Origin: Eumeta japonica
Taxonomy: Eukaryota > Arthropoda > Insecta > Lepidoptera > Psychidae
Assembly (NCBI GenBank): GCA_005406025.1
Contig: BGZK01000708.1
Location: forward strand, 1-64,000
Direction of reading: 5' to 3'
DNA length: 64,000 bases
In this document: one piece after another, positions 33,785 to 43,358 of the stretch
How positions within the stretch are numbered: the stretch's first letter is position 1
How the letters are laid out: each line of letters begins with the position of its first letter
Translations under genes and position numbers: made by a program
Notes under the pieces: model-generated
What the model saw: the letters and a program-made list of their open reading frames with translations, nothing else
Databases searched by the model: none
What the model was told of the DNA's origin: nothing

Positions 33785-34380
33785 CGCACAAGTTTTCGAT
33801 CCTTATTTGATCCATTGCGACTTATCACCCCAGCACCATTCTAGATAAATACTACAAGAAACCTACCGTATCGGTATAAGATGAGGCCAACGGCTGCTTC
33901 AAAGATTTGGAGTCGCATGGGAGACATGAATAGCCCATCTCGACAGGCTTAAAATGGTAAAATATCTATGTCACTCATATTCAAGCAGCGTCGTGGACGG
34001 AGAGCTACACGCTTTCGTAGACGTCAGCGCCCCGCGCTATCAAAATCAACTTCTATAGCATGAGTAGAATTGCAAGAGGCTGTATTGGGTTACCGGACTA
34101 GCGTAAACCTTATCTAGAGAATAGTAAACCAAAACTAGAAAAACAATTTTTTTGACGGATTTGTGGACAGCATTAGTCTGGATACGTTTCGGCCCACGAA
34201 CTTTTAAGCAGTTTGTCGCACATAGGGTTGTCGAGATCGAAAAAGAAACGGCCGTAAGCCAATGGAGAAACCTGACTGCGGCACGAAACTGTAACTGTGT
34301 GCAAATAAGTGGGAATGCTGCAAATAATGATCGAGGAGGCCCTTTGCCGCAAACAGACACCGATTATGCCGTTAACTAGA
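33785..34380 (+). mobile_element. BEL/Pao LTR-retrotransposon pol fragment
   Basis: Conceptual plus-strand translation, interrupted by stops, gives SLFDPLRLITPAPF near 33797, IWSRMGDMNSPSRQ near 33907, VELQEAVLGYRTSV near 34066, and an open frame from 34152 with LVWIRFGPRTFKQFVAHRV and VEIEKETAVSQWRNL. These match in order the region after reverse transcriptase in BEL/Pao elements: the Pao peptidase-like domain with its FDPLG..P motif, the IPRLELQAAVLG motif, and the RNase H-adjacent segment (FVAHRVxEI...WR). No LTRs, reverse transcriptase or integrase were found, so it is an internal relic directly downstream of mariner 3. Not functional. Confidence 0.78.
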
Positions 34381-34524
34381 GGTGATAGGTTACATCGAAT
34401 GCACGTACCAAATTATACCTCCATCATAGATTTCTGTATAAATTTATAATGCGTTGCACCTGGCCGGCTCGATAAGGGGTCTCGATGCCGTTGTGCGTGA
34501 CCTGTGGCGTGTGACCGCTCGTCT

Positions 34525-34583
34525 CACCGTTCGCCTTTTTGTACTTATCTGTATTACAAATAAGTATGAAAACGCGAACGGTG
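34525..34583. repeat. Interrupted hairpin CACCGTTCGC...GCGAACGGTG
   Basis: CACCGTTCGC (34525-34534) pairs with GCGAACGGTG (34574-34583), and inner GTACTTAT/ATAAGTAT arms extend it after a small internal bulge. The total is 59 nt, within the size of a small foldback or a microRNA-like precursor. No known microRNA sequence was recognised in it. Confidence 0.55.
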
Positions 34584-34942
34584 CTCGATAATACAGATTA
34601 TCTGCCTTATTATAGAAAGTATGGATTTATAATGACCGGTGATCGATATGTATTACTTATTTGCTCATTAATATAGTGTATTGTGAATTCATAGGAGGAA
34701 GTGGCCGTAATAGCTCGGCGGAAGGAATTTAGAGCTCACGATCGGTAGTGCGAGGCGCCCATTGTGTGGGTGCATTCGGGACACTACCGTGCCTTTAAAC
34801 TCATCGCTGCGGAGATAATCCTCCGCTAGTACCGTGGGAGAGTCGACTTTGAAATCATAGAACGTAAATGGGTGAAAATGATCGTGCCTGATAGCACTCG
34901 CACATCTAACTGGTTTCTGTGAACAAAGAAAAGTTAGCATAG

Positions 34943-34975
34943 TTTCATCCGCGGTTTCGTCCACGTGGACATAGA
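34943..34975 (+). repeat. RTE-type retroposon head motif
   Basis: CATCCGCGGTTTCGTCCACG, then TGGACATAGAATAAAA, matches the CCGCGGCTTCGTCCGCGTGGA motif at the 5' side of many lepidopteran RTE-related insertions. Similar but weaker forms are at 39085-39130 (GTGGCTCCGCCTGCGTGGAC) and 56764-56800. Only the motif is preserved. Confidence 0.5.
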
Positions 34976-35110
34976 ATAAAATACTTTGTGTTCTGTTTCC
35001 AGCAATTTTTGACGGGATTTAATTTCCAATGTCGATCCGCTATCTATCTCGATTGTTAATTATACTATCGATTGTGTGACCCGCTATGTAATGTGTCTAC
35101 TGGCAATGGA

Positions 35111-35314
35111 ATGAGAAAGCTAGTGTTAGTATTAATATTTTTTGGAAGTATTTCGTTGTCATTTTATGCACATCTAGTAATAGATACACATTCGTATATG
35201 AAATTCGCTGAGCATTGTAGCAGTTGTGTAATGCGATCGCGCCGCGCTGTAGATGATGGGTTCACATTGTGCAACATTGTATTTATAAATAATATAACCG
35301 AGCTTATTAAGTAG
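35111..35314 (+). CDS. Possible small secreted peptide, 67 residues
   Basis: From the ATG at 35111 the frame encodes a hydrophobic start, MRKLVLVLIFFGSISLSFYA, typical of a signal peptide. A short segment follows with Cys36 and Cys39, a furin-like RSRR site at residues 42-45, then AVDDGFTLC with Cys54 and an NIT glycosylation sequon (61-63). This could be a processed secretory peptide or the first exon of a larger precursor. It matches no neuropeptide or insulin-like pattern I know. An out-of-frame ATG lies five bases upstream. Codon use is AT-rich like the surroundings, so chance is quite possible. Confidence 0.22.
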   Translation: MRKLVLVLIFFGSISLSFYAHLVIDTHSYMKFAEHCSSCVMRSRRAVDDGFTLCNIVFINNITELIK

Positions 35315-35915
35315 GTACAACTAACGCCATCTCACATCAGGAAATACACAACCAGCTCAACACAATTAAGTCGTTGCAGAATATTTGGATAGTCTGAGTT
35401 ACCATCGTCACTCGAACGACTCGACCATTATTAATTATCAGTCATTTAGTCATTATATCGTTAGTCAGCCCCAATTCATATCGCAACCCAAGCATCGGGC
35501 CGACGCGTTCCGCACTCTGGTCTCAAGTTTAGTCCGTGTAGCAAAAATGACAACGCCGCCGCGCCACCGGGTGCTACTGCACACTTTGCGAAGCAGTTAC
35601 TGATGGCCATATAGCAGAAGTTCTGAGAACCTCTCAGCCAAACGAGGGCTGAGCTCGACGCCGGTTCGGGGCGAGTTCCTGAGTGCAATCGATATTCTTT
35701 TGTAATTTTTGAGTAAACGTATAATCCTATGTCTAACTGATTTTAGATCATTACAATACTCACAGGATCTTAATTTCCGGGATGTGTTTCCCGCGCAGCT
35801 AAACAGCGTAAAATAACATCGCTACGACTGTTATTGTTAATAGCCATTGGTCATCTAATATAACCAGAATGCACTAGAATAAAGCCTGGCCAGATGACGT
35901 ACTTCCATAACAAAA
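35315..35915. other. Noncoding stretch
   Basis: A GC-richer patch at 35550-35580 (CAACGCCGCCGCGCCACCGG) and overlapping opposite-strand frames of 72 and 70 codons (35385-35688) have no recognisable product. Confidence 0.4.
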
Positions 35916-35919
35916 AAAT

Positions 35920-36085
35920 AGCGATGGCTCATGTGCTCTCGGAGGCCCGTAGCGACAGGCTTAATTTGACCAAAGTTAAAGATTCAACGATCTATTCGCC
36001 CATAGATAGGATTCAAATATGTTACCTTTCGATATAAGGTTCGGAGGCAAAGCGCTTAACCACTGAGCTAACAGTCGCTCTCTGC
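35920..36085 (-). repeat. tRNA-derived SINE
   Basis: On the minus strand TTAGCTCAGTGGTTAAGCGC is a near-ideal tRNA D-arm/A box. About 40 nt later ATATTTGAATCC is a decayed B box. The spacing fits a tRNA body, but the acceptor stem does not close, so it is not a working tRNA. The non-tRNA body continues to about 35920 (GGCCTCCGAGAGCACATGAG, read on the minus strand). Pol III retroposon, inactive. Confidence 0.6.
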
Positions 36086-37040
36086 TATAATTTTTAATAA
36101 AAAGGTTGATGTTAAAATGGTAACCGTAAGTTATTTATCTGATAGATGCGAAAAAATACAATCTTTTATTGACAGCTTTAATCAGGTTGTAATATTAAGA
36201 ATCATGTAGACTGATAATGATTAATTTATTCTGAAATAAAAATCATAAAAGTGTAGTGGACTTCCGTGCCATAGATTTTCCGTAAAAACGTCGGGATAAA
36301 ATCGTACAAAAGCTCTGACATTTGCTGGGTACTGCAATTTTGAGGGTTTTTAAATTACTTGTGATGTCCGACCATTCATCTGATTTGCGTTTTCGATAAT
36401 TACGCTTTATACGCATACTTTGCTTACTATTTTTATTTTTTCATTTAAGTTCTAGTAGTTCTTTTTAAACTCCTTATACCGATATCCAAGTCAACGTACT
36501 GTTAATCGCGATTTAACTCTACATTACCTTATAATTTTATACAACGCTAATTTACAACAATCACGCGCAGGCGCTTACACTTGCTCGACAACGTCACGGG
36601 AAAAACAAACGCTGCACAATAAATCGGAATAAGCACGTACAGACATGCTCTATCTATTGTGACCTCAACCGTCGTTATTGCATTACAAGTCTCGTTGTGA
36701 TTAGCGATTGAAACTGACGATATTTTGTAAGATAAGACAGTTTGACCGGCTGTCGATGTACTTAGCGAACGAAAAGATGTTTTCACGTTAATATAGTATA
36801 CAGTGGTATACAGAGATTGCTTTCACAGTATCAATTTCCCGTGAAAGCAATCTCTCGGCTATCTGAGTTGATTGTGTAAGTATACAGAGTTGTGACACTG
36901 TGCATAATCACAGTTTTTACATTTTTTAAAAGTCGTAATGTAATTAACGTCCCCAATTATTTTTGTACAAAATAGATACGTTTACGCAAAAGGGGCGTAT
37001 TTAATATTATCAGAGAAACAAGACGAAGAAACGTATTAAT
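36086..37040. other. AT-rich stretch with one hairpin
   Basis: No gene. The 79-codon minus-strand frame at 36547-36786 has no recognisable domain. The hairpin at 36812-36855 is listed separately. Confidence 0.45.
36812..36855. repeat. Perfect 15-bp-stem hairpin
   Basis: AGAGATTGCTTTCAC (36812-36826), a 14-nt loop AGTATCAATTTCCC and GTGAAAGCAATCTCT (36841-36855). The pairing is perfect. TATACAGAG phrases recur on either side (36807 and 36881). Function unknown: small MITE or RNA hairpin. Confidence 0.75.
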
Positions 37041-37044
37041 GTTT

Positions 37045-37145
37045 TTGCGCGGTGGGCGCGAGGGGCGCGGGCGCCGGGGGAACTAATTAGCCGCCGGTTA
37101 TCTAAGAGTTCTGTATTAATTTACATCGAGCTGCGGAGGTAACTT
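37045..37145. promoter_or_regulatory. Enhancer-like GC block with GATA and homeodomain sites
   Basis: GCGGTGGGCGCGAGGGGCGC is followed by AACTAATTAGCCGCCGGTTATCTAAGAG and GTATTAATTTACATCG. These contain TTATC (GATA-type) and TAATTA/TTAATT (homeodomain-type) cores in one compact block. The 43140-43185 block has the same combination in similar order. Regulatory function is inferred from composition only. Confidence 0.3.
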
Positions 37146-37580
37146 TTTGGTTTCGGCACTCGTCAAATTTGAGTTGATTCGTATCGGGATCGAGTGTGTC
37201 GGTAGACCCGATGTCAGTGCCGGTGATCGCCATCATGATAGTAATTTAACTAAATTCGTAAAAAGACTAATTCTGTATGTGTGTGTCTGTTGCGTCTACC
37301 AAATTATTTTTTTGCGACCGCGAGAGAAAAAAAAGGTTTTATTAATATCTTAATTATTTTCTTACAACGATTTATGTCGAAATTTTTACGGCTGCTTTTA
37401 TATAAAAGCTTCTATATATTTTTCAGAGAAAGTAATTTTCGATGGAAATGTACATATTATTTCCTATTAGAATCATATAAATAATATATCTACGTATTAA
37501 AATGTTTTAAAAGTTTCTTTAAGGAACCTTTTTATTATGAATAAACTTACATTGAAATAGTGCACCACCTAAGTAAGCAC
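37146..37580. other. AT-rich stretch, no gene seen
   Basis: Two overlapping short frames at 37147-37484 have no recognisable features. Nothing else is supported. Confidence 0.45.
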
Positions 37581-37584
37581 AAGC

Positions 37585-37730
37585 ACGTGTGTTTGTGTGT
37601 GGGTGTGTGCGTCGTTGTGTACTCCTTCGCCGGGACTATACTGAGAAAACACTGTAACCATCACCATTAACTTACCATTGACATACAACACACAACGCCA
37701 CAACACACACACCGAAAACACAGAGACAGC
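37585..37730. repeat. GT-rich and AC-rich microsatellites facing each other
   Basis: CACGTGTGTTTGTGTGTGGG and TGTGTGCGTCGTTGTG at 37585-37620 face CACAACGCCACAACACACAC at 37682-37705. The two simple-sequence tracts are inverted about 65 bp apart and could fold together. It is simple repeat, probably evolving rapidly. Confidence 0.65.
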
Positions 37731-38039
37731 GAAAGATTAAAAAAAATTCATTCTATAATACATTACAGTGTGATTTTTCAATTTCCCACATCCGGATTTG
37801 AGTCACTTCGGCGTCTGTCTGTGGCGGGGAGGTCGCCCTGTCGGAATGTGGTACCACTTTAATTATTTACTTAATATTTTTAATTTAAATTTGACTCGTT
37901 GCCTATTCCCACCGTCAACGACAACATGGATGCTCATAATGGTGAATAACTTCATCAGACCGTCATACCTTCCTTCATTCCCTTAGATACCGTCCGATGG
38001 TACGCTCGTTCGTAAAAATAAACCTAAACAAATCGCGTA

Positions 38040-38260
38040 CACCATTAAGAGGGGTCGCGTAATCTGGTTAAGGCGTAACGCCCCGCGGCCCGGCTTCCGC
38101 CGCCCGCCGCCGCCCGCCGGGGCGCCGCCGTCGCGCGCACTCCCATATCTAATTATACTAACCCGGTCTCCGGCCGACAGAGGGAGCGCGCGGACTGCTT
38201 TTCCGTCATTTAACGGGAGAGCAGAAAGTTTTGGCGGGAGTACGCACATCGAAATTGATA
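38040..38260. promoter_or_regulatory. Strong GC-rich block
   Basis: CGCCGCCCGCCGCCGCCCGC sits in a block of about 200 bp with CATATCTAATTATACTAACC (homeodomain- and GATA-like cores) in its centre. The 88-codon minus-strand frame covering it is proline/arginine-biased and looks like a GC effect. A candidate enhancer or CpG island, with no direct evidence of activity. Confidence 0.3.
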
Positions 38261-39080
38261 CGACGGCGATCGGTCGCTTTTAAACAACGGTAGGGCTAGA
38301 CTAGGGCCAGACGGTAAAGCTAAATGTACGGGAATGAGGTTAGCTGTAATGAAATATCCAACGTCAGATAACGTACAAGTCATACAATTAGCTATATATT
38401 CTATGAGCGTTTATGGCAATAGAAAACCACTCGTCTAGCTCTGAAGACGTCAGACGTGAGTCATAATACCTATAATTGGCGTGTTGTTCTTAAACGTAAT
38501 AAACTTGCGAAAAGACAAACAAAATCATTTTCAAAAAAAAAGCTCCCTGTATTATGAAGATCACTGCGACGTAATTAAATATCCAGTCAGTAAATATGTT
38601 TATACCGCGTATTTAATCTACTTTAATCTAAGACTATTATAATCTACTTCATGACTCGCATATTATTTGCGTCGTTTTCTTTTTTGAACAGTAAAATAAA
38701 GGCGGAACAGGGTTATGTCACCTAGTTTGAATATAAACTTCCCGCTCATGTCTTTGCACGCATCCATTCAATTCCTAACAAACTGGGCGCCAACGAACCT
38801 GAAATAAAACCCCTCTCGAATATTGCTTTCACGCAGCGCGCGGCGGACGCGAGCTACACTTTTCGGTTATTACCTTTTATAGCCGAGACTGTAGACACTC
38901 CGCTCTACATTGTGGTACGAGTATGCATCTATTGTGACTGTGGTTGTTTTTATCTATGGTGAAATGTGAAAGTAGTCTTGCATTTATGATTTATCTAATG
39001 TGTAATGTACTCGTATCTTAATGTATAATTCATTAATTGGCCTGTTTTATTCCGGCTGCGGATCCAGTATTATTTATGTA
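38261..39080. other. Noncoding stretch
   Basis: A short CpG patch lies at 38834-38860 (CACGCAGCGCGCGGCGGACG). No gene or named repeat. Confidence 0.4.
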
Positions 39081-39084
39081 CTCG

Positions 39085-39535
39085 CTGCCGTCTGTGGCTC
39101 CGCCTGCGTGGACGTAGAATAAATTCCGTAATCTTATATATCGACTGATTACGGTCTCGAACGTGATCCCGAAGGCTATCCCGTGCTCGATTCTGGCTTC
39201 TACCTGCTGTCGGGGCCCACGTGTCTCACTCTCGATCTTAGTTGCGGTTCCGCTATTGATTCTTAACGTGATTTTAATTTAAACAGATTCCGATTCTGGT
39301 CCCACACTCAATCCTAGTCCCGCTCTCAAATTTGATTGCGGTGCTGCTTCTCATTCCGATTCTAGCCACGCTATCAATTTTAATTATAGTCCCACACTCG
39401 ATTGGGACTTAGGCCACGTTCTCGATTTCGGTCTCGAATATCGATTCTATTCTGCGTCTCGCATACGATTTTGATTCTGCCATCGGTCATGGTTACGATT
39501 TGGGCGAAGCCGGGACAAATGCTACAATTAAAATA
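39085..39535 (+). repeat. Hexamer-repeat family, best copy
   Basis: A CCGTCTGTGGCTCCGCCTGC head is followed by about 340 bp of decayed six-base repeats built from words such as TCGATT, CTGGTC, CCACAC, TCAATC, CTAGTC and CCGCTC. It ends in a conserved tail ACGATTTGGGCGAAGCCGGG, ACAAATGCTACAA. Tails at 25672 and 30249 align to it, and fragments without the tail are at 4570-4665. This looks like a nonautonomous element carrying a variable hexamer array. Coding potential is nil. Confidence 0.6.
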
Positions 39536-39887
39536 AAACTGAAACTATATTATAACTGCCATAAGTAAGACTAAAGTAATTTATTTTAAACTCAGGATTT
39601 TAATCAAACACAATAACGAAGGTTATACGTAAAGATTTTCTTTTCTATCTAATGTGTACACATTATAACGTATAATATATTTAAAAGTGGATAATAAAAA
39701 TAAAAATTAATACTAACTTAATAACACCCCACTCATTATAGTTATTATTATATAAGAATGAAATAATTATTGTCCACATAGGATTTAATAAAATCAATGC
39801 AAGTTATATATAGTTTTTTGTAACTATAATAATCTAAGTTAGCAAGTGAGCATATTTGCATATATACGTTGAAAATAATCAAATAAG

Positions 39888-39928
39888 ATAATTTATGAAG
39901 ACTATTCTATATAGTCTTCATAAATTAT
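39888..39928. repeat. Perfect 17-bp-stem palindrome
   Basis: ATAATTTATGAAGACTA (39888-39904), a 7-nt loop TTCTATA and TAGTCTTCATAAATTAT (39912-39928). No mismatches. Too short to assign; a micro-foldback or a hairpin RNA are options. Confidence 0.75.
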
Positions 39929-41800
39929 TTTAACTCATACTGTAAATACCGTAGATAGGCCGAGAGATCGGCCAGCTAGCCTGCTGTCCGGTCTAGCTGT
40001 CACCGAGGTGCTCCGTACTATCTCGAACGCGCGCGTTTGCGGCGAACCGACTACGCCCTAGAGCCCGGCGCGTGTAGGCTTGCGCGCGAACACTCGGTGA
40101 CAGGCCTACGCGCATGAATTGTTTTGTGAAAATACAGTATGTACAGACATAATCGTTTACGATTGTATTATATGTATAGATTAAAACGAAAAGGAAGATA
40201 AACAGGAATTGTCTCCATAGAGAAGAGAACATGGGTACGTACAATTTATATAAAATAGTGGAGGCTAACTCACTACTAAACTAATAGGCGGTTGTAAAGG
40301 AACAACGACTTGGAGGTGACAAGCGCGCTTAATACCACACACAGTTCGTGCGGCACGGCTTGCCCGACAGCCTGGAAGCCGTTGTTTTCGGTATGACGCG
40401 TGTTTTCAATTGTAAACAAAGAGGGCGCTACGAGAGCTTAACACCTTAATACACAGTTGTTTTATTTTACTTAATTATGTTTACGCAGACACGAGTATAA
40501 TATTAATATCAAATAAAATTATTATAAATAACCATTATTTTTTCAACTAAAAGAGATTTCAGATGTTACTTATCTTGTGACCAGATAAGCATTGCAGAGC
40601 ATTAAGAAGGAAATTAAAGTTTTTAATGTAAACATGAGAAAAACTGTTATGAGAGAAATATTTCTATTGAGAAAAATAATAGCGTTATGGCTAATGTTCA
40701 CATTAATTTTGCGATACATTTTTCTGTGGGTATCATACGTATGTGTGTGTGTATTTATGTTTTCATTTTATAATATATTCATCGTACCAACACTAATATA
40801 TATATACAGCTGATGATAAAAATAGCAAAGTATGAAATGTATCGTACAATTTATAATCTTTTCGCATATGTGAAAAATAGTACATGCTGTATTTGTGCAA
40901 GGTTTCGTCAAGAAGAAGGTGGCGGGCCACGGTCCTTTTGCCGACTTTGTCTCAGAGTTAAATCTACTCTTGAAGTAAATGCATAGGTGTTGACGTTTTA
41001 ATCTGCGTACAAATCTGAGAAAAGATGTAGGTCTGGAGTCGAAACTGCGTCTTTTGCGTGGGAACGGCAGAGTAATAACTGAGTTTTATTTTTAAAACTT
41101 TTTAGTAAGTTTTTATATATATTAAGATATATCTTAATGATATTTTATTGACATTTTTAATAAAATCTAAAGTTGTATATTGCATTCACAAATACATTAC
41201 AAGTACATTTATTTAACTATAATTGTTTGAACATTTTTTATGGCATTTTCGAGAGGGCAACCGACCATGCCAGCCATTATACTGGATTATCACCTCTGCC
41301 CATACTTGCCACCTTACAGGAAGCATCGGTGTGTTACCAGCTTCTGGGTAGTTCGGTGGCGGAGAAGTAAGATAATAGAGAAGGGTGTTGGCCCTCGTTC
41401 AATAAATGTACGAATGCAATATAAATATACACCCCGAGTAGTAACTACTTGTTACTCCCCAAATACTTGTCCCGTCTTTGCAATCAAATTCTACGAATTT
41501 TAGATCTGCTTGTATTTATACACGCTTAGTCTCGATCAAAGTTCACATTGTTCACATTGTGACGCTGCAGCCAGAATGGCCTAACGCCGTCGCTGTTTAA
41601 GGGTCGATAGCGTGCTTCTGGTACTTCGTGACTATGCACTGGTGACTAATCTTGACTTAAGAATCCCTAGTTGAAGCGTGCACTTCATCACGGTGACGAA
41701 AGGGCATAGCATTATGGAGTTGTGGTCGGACGCGTACGCAAAATTTATGCTGTGTCGATCAAAGGCTATTCGCTTAAAATTGGACGAATGAAGCAAATAT
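39929..41800. other. Noncoding stretch, one GC patch
   Basis: A GC-rich patch at 40010-40110 (ACGCGCGCGTTTGCGGCGAA) and short, featureless frames only. An AT-rich self-complementary run near 41125 (TTAAGATATATCTTAA) is a minor palindrome. Confidence 0.4.
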
Positions 41801-41806
41801 AACCTT

Positions 41807-42074
41807 AAAAATAATTTATTGTTTTTTAAAGATAGTATTTTAAAAAGAATTTAAAAGTATTAAATTTGTGGAGGAGATGCACATGGAGTAACATACGTCT
41901 TTTTTTGTAAATGATACTTCACAAACCAAAATAATATTTTCGTTTGTGAAGTATTTCAGTCGAGTAGTATCATTTACAAAAAAAGACATTTTACTCCATA
42001 TGCATCTCCTCCATAAATTTAATACTTTTAACTTCTTTTTAAAATACTATCTTTAAAAAACAATAAATTATTTT
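41807..42074. mobile_element. 268-bp near-perfect palindrome (foldback MITE)
   Basis: The ends AAAATAATTTATTGTTTTTT and AAAAAACAATAAATTATTTT are exact inverses. Pairing continues through AAAGATAGTATTTTAAAAAG, TAAATTTGTGGAGGAGATGC / GCATCTCCTCCATAAATTTA and TCTTTTTTTGTAAATGATAC / GTATCATTTACAAAAAAAGA to a centre near 41930-41947. The centre holds a small inner palindrome, CTTCACAAACC...CGTTTGTGAAG. Mismatches are few, implying recent formation or gene conversion. No coding capacity. Target duplication is unclear (CCTT versus CCTA flanks). Confidence 0.85.
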
Positions 42075-42815
42075 CCTATTATTCTGGGATTTAACGTTTA
42101 ATTTAGAATTTCTAGTGTCAACTATGGCAATTTTTTAACTTTTCTGAACATTTTTTATGTCTCTATGTGTGTTTGTATTTGTATGAACATACATAAATAT
42201 TGAATATATTTCGAATGAATGGACCGACTGGCATCGGACTAGAAGAACTCAAAATGACTTGAATGAATTTGATCTTGTGAATCTATTTTGTAAATTTTTA
42301 TGAATTTCAAAAAAAAATATCATTTTATTTTCAAATAATATCCAAGCCATTGAACCGTTCAATGTGAGAATCTAATCACCAGTATTCGTCAAGTACATTG
42401 AATGCTGTAAGTTGATCGAAATTGGTTGTCTTTTACATATATGGTGAACGAAAATGATCCTAAAGCAAAAATCATATATTACTGTTTATAGTAAAATCTA
42501 TTTATGTGCTTAAAAAGTTCTGTCGAACTCGGCAAGTCTTGTTGATATTTATTACTCTAACAAAAGATGTTATATTGAAAATATTTAAAAAAAAAAAATT
42601 ATTTTAAAACAAATTTTGATCGATGGGTTTTTAAAATCTAAATAATTTTCGACCTCATAAAACTCTATCGAATGCAGTAAACCACATTCAAATCTGTCGT
42701 TTCGTTCAAAAGATTGCTTAGACAAAATATTTAAAAAAATAAGAAATAGATCCTTTGTTTAAATTTCTAATAAATTTGAAAGAGAACGATAATTTCGTGT
42801 TCTAAACGAGAGCAA
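42075..42815. other. AT-rich stretch with weak RTE-like motifs
   Basis: TTCGAATGAATGGACCGACTG (42210), GATCGAAATTGGTTGTC (42415) and ACATTCAAATCTGTCGTTTCG (42686) resemble eroded lepidopteran LINE/SINE tail phrases. Nothing more can be supported. Confidence 0.35.
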
Positions 42816-42819
42816 TATT

Positions 42820-43215
42820 GTTCTCGTGTTCGTCACGCTCGCAAGCTCCGGGGTCGGCCGTTGCTCGGACGTTGTTTTACATTCGACTCGAGCCACAGAC
42901 GCATCGGCCGATACGTTCGCGGCTGGAATACGATCCCGGTACGTTCGGGCTCGAAGGCCGACCCTTCGGCCGCCGCTCCTTTTGATATTATTTACAGGCC
43001 CCGAAGCTGCCGAGAGAGCGCCGTCGAGTCTCCCGAGAACTTTAAAGTCCGACGTCGCGCACGAGTCGCTATTTGTGATTGCGCCCCTTTCAGCTTAGTT
43101 TCAATGGGGCCCTGATTCGACGAAGCGAGGCGCGAATTAGATAGATCTTTGTTATCAGAATTGGGCCTGTTAATTACATCCGGTGGCGCCCCCCGCCGCC
43201 GCACATACGCGCCGA
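42820..43215. promoter_or_regulatory. Long GC-rich enhancer-like block
   Basis: About 400 bp of CpG-rich sequence. Its last 80 bp contain ATAGATCTTTGTTATCAGAA (Sox-like CTTTGTT, GATA-like TTATC) and CTGTTAATTACATCCGG (homeodomain-like TTAATTA), then GGCGCCCCCCGCCGCCGCAC. Three overlapping frames in different phases cross it, so none is convincing as coding. It is the best candidate cis-regulatory region in the window by motif density. This is inference, to be tested by conservation or open chromatin. Confidence 0.35.
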
Positions 43216-43313
43216 GACTCGCGATCGGTTCACAAATAAGCTAGATTCCCGTATTCGTGTCGATGTTGTGATCGCAAAAAGTGTGTTTGTCTGTCGTCTT
43301 TACACTTCGCATG

Positions 43314-43358
43314 CGTATTATATACAGTACGCGAATTTGGGCGTCTGTATATAATACG
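43314..43358. repeat. Perfect 14-bp-stem hairpin
   Basis: CGTATTATATACAG (43314-43327), a 17-nt loop and CTGTATATAATACG (43345-43358). It lies 100 bp after the GC block. No known microRNA is recognisable in it. Confidence 0.7.

Larger units (their letters stand above)
34384..35110. other. Noncoding stretch with hairpin and RTE-head motif
   Basis: Holds the hairpin at 34525-34583 and the RTE-like head at 34943-34975, listed separately. The 91-codon minus-strand frame at 34689-34964 shows no domain. Confidence 0.4.
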
